Shown: in pieces, positions 15,642 to 22,991 of the stretch
Layout: the number at the start of each line of letters is the position of its first letter
How positions within the stretch are numbered: the stretch's first letter is position 1
From: Bacteroidales bacterium
Lineage (GTDB): Bacteria; Bacteroidota; Bacteroidia; Bacteroidales; UBA932
Direction: 5' to 3'
DNA: 29,701 nt
NCBI GenBank assembly: GCA_020026355.1
Contig: JAHHQP010000024.1
Location: 1 to 29,701 of the forward strand
Notes under the pieces: model-generated
What the model was told of the DNA's origin: nothing
Database searches by the model: none
Seen by the model: the letters and a program-made list of their open reading frames with translations, nothing else
Translations under genes and position numbers: made by a program

Positions 15642-17507
15642 ATGATGTACAAGAAATCTATTCTCCTGATCATTACTGCACTGCTCGCAGGGAGCGGGGC
15701 CAGCCTCACGCTTTCCGCGCAGGACTACATCGTCCCGGAAATCGAAATCTCCAAGGAAAAGGTGAAGATCGACGGCAAGCTCTTCCTTTCCCATGTAGTG
15801 AAAGAAAAACAGACACTCTATTCTATCAGCAAAGCATACGGCACCACCGTGGATGCCCTGTACAGATACAACAAAGGTCTGCGTGAAGAAGGCCTGAAGA
15901 AAAATTCCATCCTGCTCATCCCGGTGGCCGAGATGAAAGTTGCAGGACAGGAAGAAAAACAGGCGGTTCCAGCGACTGTCAAGGCCGTTCCGGAGAACAC
16001 GACAGCTGCGGACAGCAAGGAGAACATCCGTAAAGAAGAAAAGAGAAAGGCGGCAGAACCGGCGAAGGAACGCCGCAAGAAATCACATCGGAAAGCAGAC
16101 AAGGATCAAGTGATCCATGTCGTGAAATGGTATGAGGACCTCAAGGCCATCGCGACCAAATATAACGTGAGCGCAGCAGCCATCATGGAGGCGAACAAGA
16201 TGAACAGCACGAAACTCACGACCAGACAGAAACTGATCATCCCGAAAGAAGGCACCGGACTGGACGAAGACGGCAATCCACTCATAAGTACTGCCGCCTA
16301 CATTGAACAGCTGGCAGCCACTCCAACCTCCGACAAAGAAAAGAACACGGAAGAAATGACTTCCGGAACACAGACAGCTTCGACCGCCGCTGCAGAAAAC
16401 AAGGTGACTGCAGAAAGGAAACAACGGTTGAAATCTCTCTTCTTCTTCCCGAAATCGAAAGTTAAGCTGAGCTTGTTCCTGCCGCTCCAGGCCAAGGACG
16501 GCAAGGCCAGCCGCAACTTCATGGATTTCTACAGCGGAGCCCTGCTGGCCGTAAAAGACCTGCAGCAGGAAGGTTTGAACACCGATATCAAAATCTTCGA
16601 CACCAGCAACGAAAACCTTATCGCCCTAGATCAGAAGATCAAGGAATCCGATCTGATCATCGGCCCCTGCAACGCGGAACAGATCAGCACCCTTTATACG
16701 ATCAACAAGAAAACCCCGGTCATTTCCCCACTGGATCCAAGAACAGAGAAACTGGTGATGGAGCTTCCGAACCTGATCTTCGCTCCAACCTCCCACCAAC
16801 GTCAGTACGAAGATCTCTGTCAATGGATCAGCGAAGACTACATCCCGGAGAACAGGGTCATCGTCATCTTCGAGAAAGACGGCTACAAGACCAACCATCA
16901 TCCGATCGTACTGAACAACCTCCAGTCCAGAGGCGTGAAATATACCGAATTCTCCTACAATATCCTGGAAGGCCGTGAGATTCATCAGAAACTGCAGACC
17001 CTCATGACCTCATCCAGCACGAACAGAATCGTCATAGCTTCTGAAAGCGAGGCCTTTGTCAATGATGTCGTCAGAAACGTCAACCTGCTGACCCTGAAGA
17101 ATATGGACATCATCCTCTACGCGTCAGGAAAGATCCGTTCCTTCGAGACCATCGAACCGGAATACCTGCACAACACTAAGCTGCACACCAGCATGTCCTA
17201 CAACATCGACTACAGATCCGCCGCTGTCATGGACTTCCTGAGCCAGTATCGTGCACTTTACAATTCAGAGCCGTCACAGTTCGCTTTCCAGGGATATGAC
17301 GTGACGAAGTATTTCTTGGACATGTATTCCAAATACGGAGCTTTCTGGCTGGACTGCATCACGGGAGAAACCGTGCCGATGCTTCAGTCATCCTTCAAGT
17401 TCAAACGTGAAGGAGAAGGCTATGTCAACTGCGCGACCCGCCGCGTGGTCTATGACAAGGACTTTGTCATCCACGACAGCAACGAAGCCTCTATAGAGAA
17501 TCTCTAG
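15642..17507 (+). CDS. LysM and periplasmic-binding-protein domain exported protein
   Basis: This 621-residue exported protein has a signal peptide with likely cleavage after TLSAQ (residue 27). LysM domain 1 spans about 51-95 (HVVKEKQTLYSISKAYGTT). A Lys/Glu/Ala-rich linker leads to LysM domain 2 (about 156-203, HVVKWYEDLKAIATKYNVS) and a second charged linker. A type-1 periplasmic-binding-protein fold follows from about 270 to the end (LSLFLPLQAKDGKASRNFMDFYSGALLAV). LysM domains bind peptidoglycan. The binding-protein half resembles LivJ/LpoA-like folds, so it may sense or regulate cell-wall synthesis; this is an inference. Starts at 15642 or the adjacent ATG at 15645 are both possible. 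It is coupled to the glycosyltransferase and convergent with recN. Confidence 0.88.
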   Translation: MMYKKSILLIITALLAGSGASLTLSAQDYIVPEIEISKEKVKIDGKLFLSHVVKEKQTLYSISKAYGTTVDALYRYNKGLREEGLKKNSILLIPVAEMKVAGQEEKQAVPATVKAVPENTTAADSKENIRKEEKRKAAEPAKERRKKSHRKADKDQVIHVVKWYEDLKAIATKYNVSAAAIMEANKMNSTKLTTRQKLIIPKEGTGLDEDGNPLISTAAYIEQLAATPTSDKEKNTEEMTSGTQTASTAAAENKVTAERKQRLKSLFFFPKSKVKLSLFLPLQAKDGKASRNFMDFYSGALLAVKDLQQEGLNTDIKIFDTSNENLIALDQKIKESDLIIGPCNAEQISTLYTINKKTPVISPLDPRTEKLVMELPNLIFAPTSHQRQYEDLCQWISEDYIPENRVIVIFEKDGYKTNHHPIVLNNLQSRGVKYTEFSYNILEGREIHQKLQTLMTSSSTNRIVIASESEAFVNDVVRNVNLLTLKNMDIILYASGKIRSFETIEPEYLHNTKLHTSMSYNIDYRSAAVMDFLSQYRALYNSEPSQFAFQGYDVTKYFLDMYSKYGAFWLDCITGETVPMLQSSFKFKREGEGYVNCATRRVVYDKDFVIHDSNEASIENL

Positions 17508-17518
17508 AAAAAGGGAAT

Positions 17519-19186
17519 TCAGCCCAGAAGTTCACGGGCATTCGCGACCGCTGCCTCAGAGAGTTCAGACCCACTGAGCATGCGGGCGAGTTCCAGTACG
17601 CGCTCTTCATCGGAGAGCCGCTCGATCGTGGACACGACCTTACCGGAAACATTGGATTTGGAAACCAGATAATGGGCACGGCCCTTAGCCGCTACCTGAG
17701 GAAGGTGCGTGATCGCGAAGACCTGCATGAACTGTCCCATTTCACAGATCATGGAACCCATCTTGTCCGCGACACTGCCGGACACCCCCGTATCGATCTC
17801 ATCGAAGATCATGGTCGGCATGTCCATATAACGAGCCATGAGCGCCTTCAAGGTCAGCATGATCCTGGACATCTCACCGCCGGATGCACATTTCGACAAT
17901 TCGACGGCATTGCGACCGGTCGAAGAAAAAAGAAAGGTGACAGCATCGGTACCTGTAGCTGAAAGCGCCGCAGGAGCGACCTCTACCTCGAAGATCGCAT
18001 CTGCCAGTTCCAAGGAATGAACAGACGCGGTAATGGACCTGGCAAAGTCTGGAACCGCCTTCACCCTGCTTTCGTGCAGGCTTGCAGCCAGATTTTCCAT
18101 TTCCCCGGACTTCGCCGCGATCTGACGCTGCAGATCATCTTTCCGCTCCTGAAGAACGGTAGAATCCAGCAAGAGACCGCTGAGCCGGTCACGCAGCGCG
18201 ATCAGTTCACTGACCGAACTGCAAGCATGTTTCTGCATCAGGGAATACAGGAGCGACATCCGGTCCTCAACCTCTTCCAGACGAGCCTGGGACAACTCTA
18301 TGCCGCTGTCGATCGAAGCGACATCGGAAAGGATATCGTCCAGTTCCAGACGGCAGGAATCGACTCTCTGCGAGAGCGCTTCCGTCTCCGGCACGAACCT
18401 GGAGATCCGGGACAGCAGACGATCACTTTCCTTCAGGAGCGCATCGACGGAAAGCACTTCCTCGGCTCCGCCCCCATTGAAAAGATTCTGGACCTGACCC
18501 AGACATTCCTTGATTTCTTCCGCATTGGCCAGCTGCTTCTGTTCCTGTTCCAGTTCTTCCAGCTCCCCCTCTGTCAATGAGGCCGCCTCGAGCTGCCGGT
18601 ACTGCGCTTGGTTGTACTCCTGTTCCGCCGTCGCCGCGGCGATCTTCTCCTCCACTTCGCGGAGGCTGGACTTCAGCGCCGAAAGTTCCTTGAACACGGC
18701 TGAAGCCTTCTCCAGCTGAGCGGCATTTCCTGCGAAAAGATCCAGGATCCCCAATTGGAAATTCCTGTCCGACAAGAGCAAGGTCTGATGCTGGGAATGG
18801 ATATCCAGCAGACGTCCGGACAAGACAGACAGCACATGAGCAGACACCGGAGCATCGTTCACGAAAGCTCTGGAACGTCCGGTACGGCTGACAACTCTGC
18901 GGATGATGAGATGACCCTCATCCCATTCGAGATCATTGTCCTCAATGATCTGACGAAGAAGAAGGTCTTTTGCCGAGCACTCGAATTCCGCCTCCACCAC
19001 ACAGGAATCAGCCCCTTCTGCAATGACTGCAGGATCAGCCTTAGCTCCCATGAGCAATGACAGCGCACCCAGCAAGATGGACTTACCGGCTCCGGTCTGA
19101 CCAGTAATAATGATCAGACCCTCCGGAAATCCGATTTCCAGAGAGTCTATCAATACATAATTCCTGACGTGGAGCCTGGACAACAT
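17519..19186 (-). CDS. recN: DNA repair protein RecN
   Basis: RecN is an SMC-like ATPase that acts at DNA double-strand breaks. The 555-residue protein has the Walker A motif GQTGAGKS (29-36), a central pair of coiled coils with short apex (rich in Glu, Gln, Leu), the ABC signature ASGGEMSRIML, and Walker B with D-loop (MIFDEIDTGVSG) near the C-terminus. This is the complete family layout at normal length. It starts 3 bases after rpoZ ends and is the last gene of the trxB-bamD-rpoZ-recN series. Its 3' end is only 11 bases from the convergent LysM gene. Confidence 0.96.
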   Translation of the reverse strand: MLSRLHVRNYVLIDSLEIGFPEGLIIITGQTGAGKSILLGALSLLMGAKADPAVIAEGADSCVVEAEFECSAKDLLLRQIIEDNDLEWDEGHLIIRRVVSRTGRSRAFVNDAPVSAHVLSVLSGRLLDIHSQHQTLLLSDRNFQLGILDLFAGNAAQLEKASAVFKELSALKSSLREVEEKIAAATAEQEYNQAQYRQLEAASLTEGELEELEQEQKQLANAEEIKECLGQVQNLFNGGGAEEVLSVDALLKESDRLLSRISRFVPETEALSQRVDSCRLELDDILSDVASIDSGIELSQARLEEVEDRMSLLYSLMQKHACSSVSELIALRDRLSGLLLDSTVLQERKDDLQRQIAAKSGEMENLAASLHESRVKAVPDFARSITASVHSLELADAIFEVEVAPAALSATGTDAVTFLFSSTGRNAVELSKCASGGEMSRIMLTLKALMARYMDMPTMIFDEIDTGVSGSVADKMGSMICEMGQFMQVFAITHLPQVAAKGRAHYLVSKSNVSGKVVSTIERLSDEERVLELARMLSGSELSEAAVANARELLG

Positions 19187-19189
19187 GGT

Positions 19190-19516
19190 TTAGTCCTCGT
19201 CGTCCTGTTTTGCGACCCTGTAGTTCACTTCCCCAGCGAGGAATTCTGAAATGGCAACCAGAGTCGACTTAGGCTGCCTCTCATAATATTTTGAGATCTC
19301 GATCTGCTCACGGTTCTCGAACACTTCCTCCATCGTCGTGTCTCTCTCCGGCTTGAAATCTTCAAGTTTACGAGTCAGCTCCTTCTTCTCAGCAATAGCC
19401 AACTGGTTCGCACGCTTTGAAAGGATCACGACTGTCTCATAGATGTTTCCAGTAGGAGCAGCGAAATCACGAAGGTCTCTTGTAATGGTGTTTGTAGGTA
19501 CTTTTGCTTTGTTCAT
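19190..19516 (-). CDS. rpoZ: RNA polymerase omega-like subunit (Bacteroidota type)
   Basis: This 108-residue protein has the omega-type helical core NIYETVVILSKRANQLAIAEK (about 24-44), the counterpart of the conserved R-x-x-Q-L segment in other omega subunits, and an acidic C-terminus. Omega binds and stabilises the beta-prime subunit of RNA polymerase. In Bacteroidota this divergent form is commonly found beside bamD, as here. The assignment rests on that helix, on the length and on context. Confidence 0.82.
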   Translation of the reverse strand: MNKAKVPTNTITRDLRDFAAPTGNIYETVVILSKRANQLAIAEKKELTRKLEDFKPERDTTMEEVFENREQIEISKYYERQPKSTLVAISEFLAGEVNYRVAKQDDED

Positions 19517-19583
19517 ATCTTTATAAAATCTAATTTTCTTCCGGGGAAAACAGATGTCCCTCTATTTTATTATACCCCCATTC

Positions 19584-19613
19584 AAAAGCAGAGTTTCAAA
19601 AATCTTTCTCTGC
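19584..19613 (-). terminator. Weak hairpin with T-run between bamD and rpoZ
   Basis: A 6-bp stem (GCAGAG/CTCTGC; 19588-19593 with 19608-19613) with a 14-base loop is followed on the minus strand by four T residues. It begins 6 bases after the bamD stop codon. It may attenuate rather than stop transcription into rpoZ. The 19517-19618 gap has no exact TAnnTTTG box that I can see. Confidence 0.4.
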
Positions 19614-19618
19614 GGAAC

Positions 19619-20602
19619 TCATTTTTCTGCTTTTTCCGCTTTCTGTGCCTCACGGCTGGCCTTAAGTGCAGCCTTGTTCGCAGCCTTGGCGGCACGTGCC
19701 GCCTTCTTCTCTGCCTTCACCTTGGCTTTATGGGCTTTTGCACGCTCTTTGGCAAAGGCTCTCTCCGCCTTTCTATCGATTCCGACTTCCACATCCGCAT
19801 CCTTTCTCTTGCCCAAAGCCTTCTGCGCCCTCATGTACAGATTCTCCAGTTCCTTCCGGTACTCGGACTCAGGGAACTCACCGATGAAGTTCAGACAATC
19901 ATCCACGAAAGTGAGATATCTCTCCTTCTGCTTGGAAGGTACGCTCAGATGTGCATATTTATAGGAAGCCATGGCGGTATAGTACATGATCTGCTCACGG
20001 TAGATGTTATCGGAATCATCCTTCAGTACATTCTTCAACGCGACACGGGCAGCGACATAGTCTTCCATATGATAGTAGAGCCGGGCCGCTTCAAAAGCCT
20101 TCAGGTCAAGACGTTCTTCCAGATCCTTGAGCATCTTCCGACAAGCCGGAAGATTCTCGGATTTCGGAAATTCCTGCATGTATTCCGAAATGGCCGAGAC
20201 AGCGGTATAAGTAGGTTTCTGATCCAGCTCATATCTCAAGGTAGAACGATAGAGACAATCGATCCGGAGAAAAGTGGCCTGATCCGCGAACGGACTGCGC
20301 GGGTAACGCTCGATGAAAGAATTGAAGTTACCCTCCGCCGTATAATAGTCCTTCGCCTTGTAGTTGCTGTATCCCCAGAAGAAGTTGACGGTATCGTCCC
20401 GTTCCGTGCCTTCGGTCATAGTAGCCAGGGATTCGAAAAGCGTGCCGGCCTTGGAGTACTTCCTGTTGTTGAAATATTCGAAGGCAGCCTTATATTTCGC
20501 ATCCGTATCGTTACTCTGCAACAACAGTTCATACTGTGATTTGCACGATGGCAGCAGCAGGGCCGCGGCCAGGAAAGAAAGAATGATCTTGTTCAGTTTC
20601 AT
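19619..20602 (-). CDS. bamD: Outer-membrane assembly lipoprotein BamD, with a Lys/Ala-rich tail
   Basis: This lipoprotein of the BAM complex scaffolds barrel insertion with BamA. The signal peptide ends at LLLPSC, a lipobox. TPR-like helix pairs follow, including YKAAFEYFNNRKYSKAGTLFE and YYTAEGNFNSFIERYPRSPFADQA, which carries the typical RYP-x(5)-A pattern. From about residue 278 the chain becomes a highly charged Lys/Ala/Glu helix of about 50 residues, which is not part of the TPR fold. I start at 20602 (MKLNKIIL); ATG at 20608, two codons earlier, is an alternative. It begins 8 bases after trxB ends, so the two genes are probably cotranscribed. Confidence 0.92.
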   Translation of the reverse strand: MKLNKIILSFLAAALLLPSCKSQYELLLQSNDTDAKYKAAFEYFNNRKYSKAGTLFESLATMTEGTERDDTVNFFWGYSNYKAKDYYTAEGNFNSFIERYPRSPFADQATFLRIDCLYRSTLRYELDQKPTYTAVSAISEYMQEFPKSENLPACRKMLKDLEERLDLKAFEAARLYYHMEDYVAARVALKNVLKDDSDNIYREQIMYYTAMASYKYAHLSVPSKQKERYLTFVDDCLNFIGEFPESEYRKELENLYMRAQKALGKRKDADVEVGIDRKAERAFAKERAKAHKAKVKAEKKAARAAKAANKAALKASREAQKAEKAEK

Positions 20603-20610
20603 GTCCATGC

Positions 20611-21528
20611 TTATTTGAGGAATTTCTCAACGTCCAATGCGGCACGACAACCGGAAGCGGCTGCAGTCACGGCCTGTCTATAGATCGGATCCTGTACATC
20701 ACCGGCAGCGAAGACACCTTCCACATTCGTCCTGGAAGTCTTGTCTTCCGTCTTGATGTAGCCATTCTCATCGACATCCACCCATGGTCTGACCAGTTCG
20801 GAATTCGGATGATGTCCGATCGCCAGGAAGAAACCGTCCACCGCGATATCGGACTCGGTACCGTCCTTGCGAAGGAGACGGACACCGGTCACACCGGACT
20901 CATCTCCCAACACCTCTTTCGTGTTGCAGTTCCAGAGCACCTCGATGTTCGGTGCAGCAGCGACTTTCTCCTGCATCGCTACGGATGCACGAAGCACATC
21001 TCTGCGGACGATCATATAGACTTTCCTGCACAAGCCGGCCAGATAGGTCGCCTCTTCGCAGGCCGTATCTCCACCACCGACGACTGCAACCACCTTCTTC
21101 CTGTAGAAGAAGCCATCGCAGGTCGCGCAGGCTGAGACTCCAAGTCCCTTGAACTTCTCTTCAGAAGGCAGACCGAGATACTTGGCCGTAGCACCGGTAG
21201 CTACGATAAGAGCTTCCGTTTCAAGCGCAAGCTCCCCATCGATCCAGACCTTGAAAGGCCTTTCGGAAAGATCAAGTTCAGTGACATGTCCGTTGCGGAT
21301 ATCCGCCCCCAGACGAGAAGCCTGGGCTCTCATGGTATCCATGAGCAATTGTCCGGAAATTCCATCCGTGAAACCCGGATAATTCTCAATATCAGTAGTT
21401 GTGGTCAGCTGACCGCCCGGCTGGATTCCTTCATAAAGAACAGGTGCCAGGTCTGCGCGGGAAGCATAGATCGCAGCAGTGTAACCTGCAGGACCGCCCC
21501 CTATGATAAGACATCTTGTTTTTTCCAT
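20611..21528 (-). CDS. trxB: Thioredoxin reductase (NADPH)
   Basis: TrxB is a flavoenzyme that reduces thioredoxin with NADPH. The 305-residue protein has the FAD motif GGGPAG (10-15), the redox-active CATC (Cys134, Cys137), the NAD(P)-binding GGGDTACEEA, and the C-terminal FAD motif GVFAAGDV. All residues expected for activity are present. The frame is open to 21555, but the start at 21528 (MEKTRCLIIG) matches family N-termini better. It is probably the first gene of trxB-bamD-rpoZ-recN, with a promoter-like box at 21576-21598. A Bcp-type peroxiredoxin that could use this pathway is encoded at 27417-27863. Confidence 0.96.
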   Translation of the reverse strand: MEKTRCLIIGGGPAGYTAAIYASRADLAPVLYEGIQPGGQLTTTTDIENYPGFTDGISGQLLMDTMRAQASRLGADIRNGHVTELDLSERPFKVWIDGELALETEALIVATGATAKYLGLPSEEKFKGLGVSACATCDGFFYRKKVVAVVGGGDTACEEATYLAGLCRKVYMIVRRDVLRASVAMQEKVAAAPNIEVLWNCNTKEVLGDESGVTGVRLLRKDGTESDIAVDGFFLAIGHHPNSELVRPWVDVDENGYIKTEDKTSRTNVEGVFAAGDVQDPIYRQAVTAAASGCRAALDVEKFLK

Positions 21529-21575
21529 AATTCTTGATTTAAGCGCCTGATCCATAAGTCGGACCGGACAAACTG

Positions 21576-21598
21576 CAAATATAGTAAAATTCTGTCAA
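21576..21598 (-). promoter_or_regulatory. Candidate promoter for trxB
   Basis: TATATTTG (21576-21583, minus strand) matches TAnnTTTG, and TTGACA (21593-21598) lies upstream with 12 bases between TTG and TA. It is in the short gap after the SDR gene. Confidence 0.45.
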
Positions 21599-21603
21599 TT
21601 CCC

Positions 21604-22452
21604 TTATTTCAAATACCGCTTGCACTTCCGGTAAGCCCAGGCCAGCAGGACATCCGGAAGAATGATGACCAGCGGTCGGAACAGATGATTCAGGAAACCA
21701 GGCATCGTACCGCGGCGACGCTTGAACGTCGCTTTCAGGGCGCTGTCCACCGCCTGTTGCGGCCAGATCATGATCCCCAAGCGATGCGCCAGATTCCTCA
21801 GGTTCTGCTTCAGCGGAATCAGCGGCGTATCCACAGCCCCGAAATAGGCATTCGTCACGGAGACTCCGGTTCCCCGGCACTCGATCCTCAACTCCCGCGA
21901 GAAATCTTTCACGAAACGTTTCGTGTTGCCGTACATACCGATCACCGGCCAGCTCATCCAGGCCGCCAGCGAAGAAATGTTCAGCACATAGCCGCAGCCC
22001 CGCTCCTTCATCTGCGGGACATAGGCCCGACAGAGCATGAGCGGAGTATAGTTGTGCACCATCATGATCAACGAAAGTTTCTTCTCCGGGGTCTCACAGA
22101 TGCCGTTCACAAGAAGCATACCGGCATTGTTCACCAGCACCTCCACCTCACAGCCCTCCGCTTCCGTACGGGCATGGACCAGAGAAGCCGCCTCCATCTG
22201 AGATAGATCCTGCACGACCGGCAGCACCTTGAAACGTTCCTTGGAAGCGGACCTCCAGTCCTCCAGACCGGCGATCTCCGCACGGATCTCTTCGGCAGTC
22301 TTCAGCAGAGCCGGCTCATTGATGTCCACGACCACCAGATTATACCCCAGCAGCGCCAGTTCCCGTGCATAGACACGACCCATTCCCGACGCGGCCCCCG
22401 TAATCAGAGCATAACGCGCATAGGCTCTGAAATTATTTTCATTGACTTTCAT
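21604..22452 (-). CDS. Short-chain dehydrogenase/reductase (SDR) family oxidoreductase
   Basis: This is a 282-residue classical SDR. It has the cofactor motif TGAASGMG (18-25), NNAG (108-111), the catalytic serine at 160 or 161 (LNISS), and the Y-x3-K pair Tyr174/Lys178. Asp43 at the end of the second strand (VVVDINEP) suggests NAD rather than NADP. The C-terminal 30 residues are hydrophobic then basic (PLVIILPDVLLAWAYRK), so the protein may associate with the membrane. The substrate is unknown. It is divergent from the Fur/PerR-type regulator with 66 bases between them, so it may be under that regulator's control. Confidence 0.88.
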   Translation of the reverse strand: MKVNENNFRAYARYALITGAASGMGRVYARELALLGYNLVVVDINEPALLKTAEEIRAEIAGLEDWRSASKERFKVLPVVQDLSQMEAASLVHARTEAEGCEVEVLVNNAGMLLVNGICETPEKKLSLIMMVHNYTPLMLCRAYVPQMKERGCGYVLNISSLAAWMSWPVIGMYGNTKRFVKDFSRELRIECRGTGVSVTNAYFGAVDTPLIPLKQNLRNLAHRLGIMIWPQQAVDSALKATFKRRRGTMPGFLNHLFRPLVIILPDVLLAWAYRKCKRYLK

Positions 22453-22460
22453 TTTATATT

Positions 22461-22475
22461 TTATAATAATTCAAA
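22461..22475. promoter_or_regulatory. PerR-box-like site between the SDR gene and the Fur-family gene
   Basis: TTATAATAATTCAAA agrees with the Bacillus PerR box (TTATAATnATTATAA) at 12 of its 14 defined positions. It overlaps the SDR -7 candidate and lies about 10 bases from the regulator's own -7 candidate, a logical place for an autoregulatory operator. The region is AT-rich, so chance is a real alternative. Confidence 0.35.
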
Positions 22476-22479
22476 TTTA
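22472..22479 (-). promoter_or_regulatory. Candidate -7 box for the SDR gene
   Basis: TAAATTTG on the minus strand, an exact TAnnTTTG match 19 bases before the SDR start codon. Confidence 0.4.
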
Positions 22480-22484
22480 TTTCA

Positions 22485-22492
22485 TATTTTTG
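22485..22492 (+). promoter_or_regulatory. Candidate -7 box for the Fur-family gene
   Basis: TATTTTTG matches TAnnTTTG and lies 26 bases before the start codon at 22519. A -33 TTG at the right distance is not evident. Confidence 0.4.
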
Positions 22493-22518
22493 CGGCATTA
22501 TTAAATGCTTACCCACAA

Positions 22519-22971
22519 ATGAACGCCTCAATAAACGCCAAGCTGGACGATTTCAAGCAGGTCCTGAAGAAACATTCCCTCAAAGCGACATCGCAAAGAC
22601 TGGCGGTACACGCCGCAATGCTTGAACTCGGACATGCAAGCGCCGACATGGTGACCGAACACATCCTTAAGCAGGCTGAGGCCAAAGTCACCATCGCCTC
22701 TGTCTACAATATCCTGACCCAACTGGCAGAACTGGGCATCTATGATCAGCGCATGACACCGAACAACAAGATGTATTTCGACGTGAACACTTTCAAGCAT
22801 ATCCATCTGTATGACAAGGTGAACCACACATTGTCAGACGTGATGGACGAGGAGCTGATCAACCTGATCGAATCCCATCTCAAACGCAGAAGATTCAGAG
22901 GATATAGCGTGGACGACATCGAAATTCAGATCATCGCCCATCCGACACGGAAAAAAGCGGCCTCCTGCTAG
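22519..22971 (+). CDS. Fur-family transcriptional regulator, PerR-like, without cysteine zinc motifs
   Basis: This 150-residue protein has a winged-helix DNA-binding half (LKATSQRLAVHAAML, then TIASVYNILTQLAELGI with the recognition helix) and a Fur dimerisation half. The positions corresponding to the PerR regulatory metal site appear filled: His39, Asp88, His94, His96 and Asp107. The aspartate at 88 is the residue that separates peroxide-sensing PerR from Fur. The two CxxC pairs that hold structural zinc in most family members are absent; the only cysteine is the last residue. Peroxide or metal sensing is inferred. It is divergent from the SDR gene, and its 3' end carries the terminator of the convergent cstA gene. 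Confidence 0.88.
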   Translation: MNASINAKLDDFKQVLKKHSLKATSQRLAVHAAMLELGHASADMVTEHILKQAEAKVTIASVYNILTQLAELGIYDQRMTPNNKMYFDVNTFKHIHLYDKVNHTLSDVMDEELINLIESHLKRRRFRGYSVDDIEIQIIAHPTRKKAASC

Positions 22972-22980
22972 AGACCGCTT
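22951..22980 (-). terminator. Terminator of cstA, overlapping the 3' end of the Fur-family gene
   Basis: On the minus strand the stem AAGCGG/CCGCTT, continued by CTC/GAG across one wobble, is followed by six T residues (22951-22956). It includes the last codons and stop of the plus-strand regulator gene and begins 11 bases after the cstA stop codon. Confidence 0.75.
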
Positions 22981-22991
22981 TCCGGAATCCG

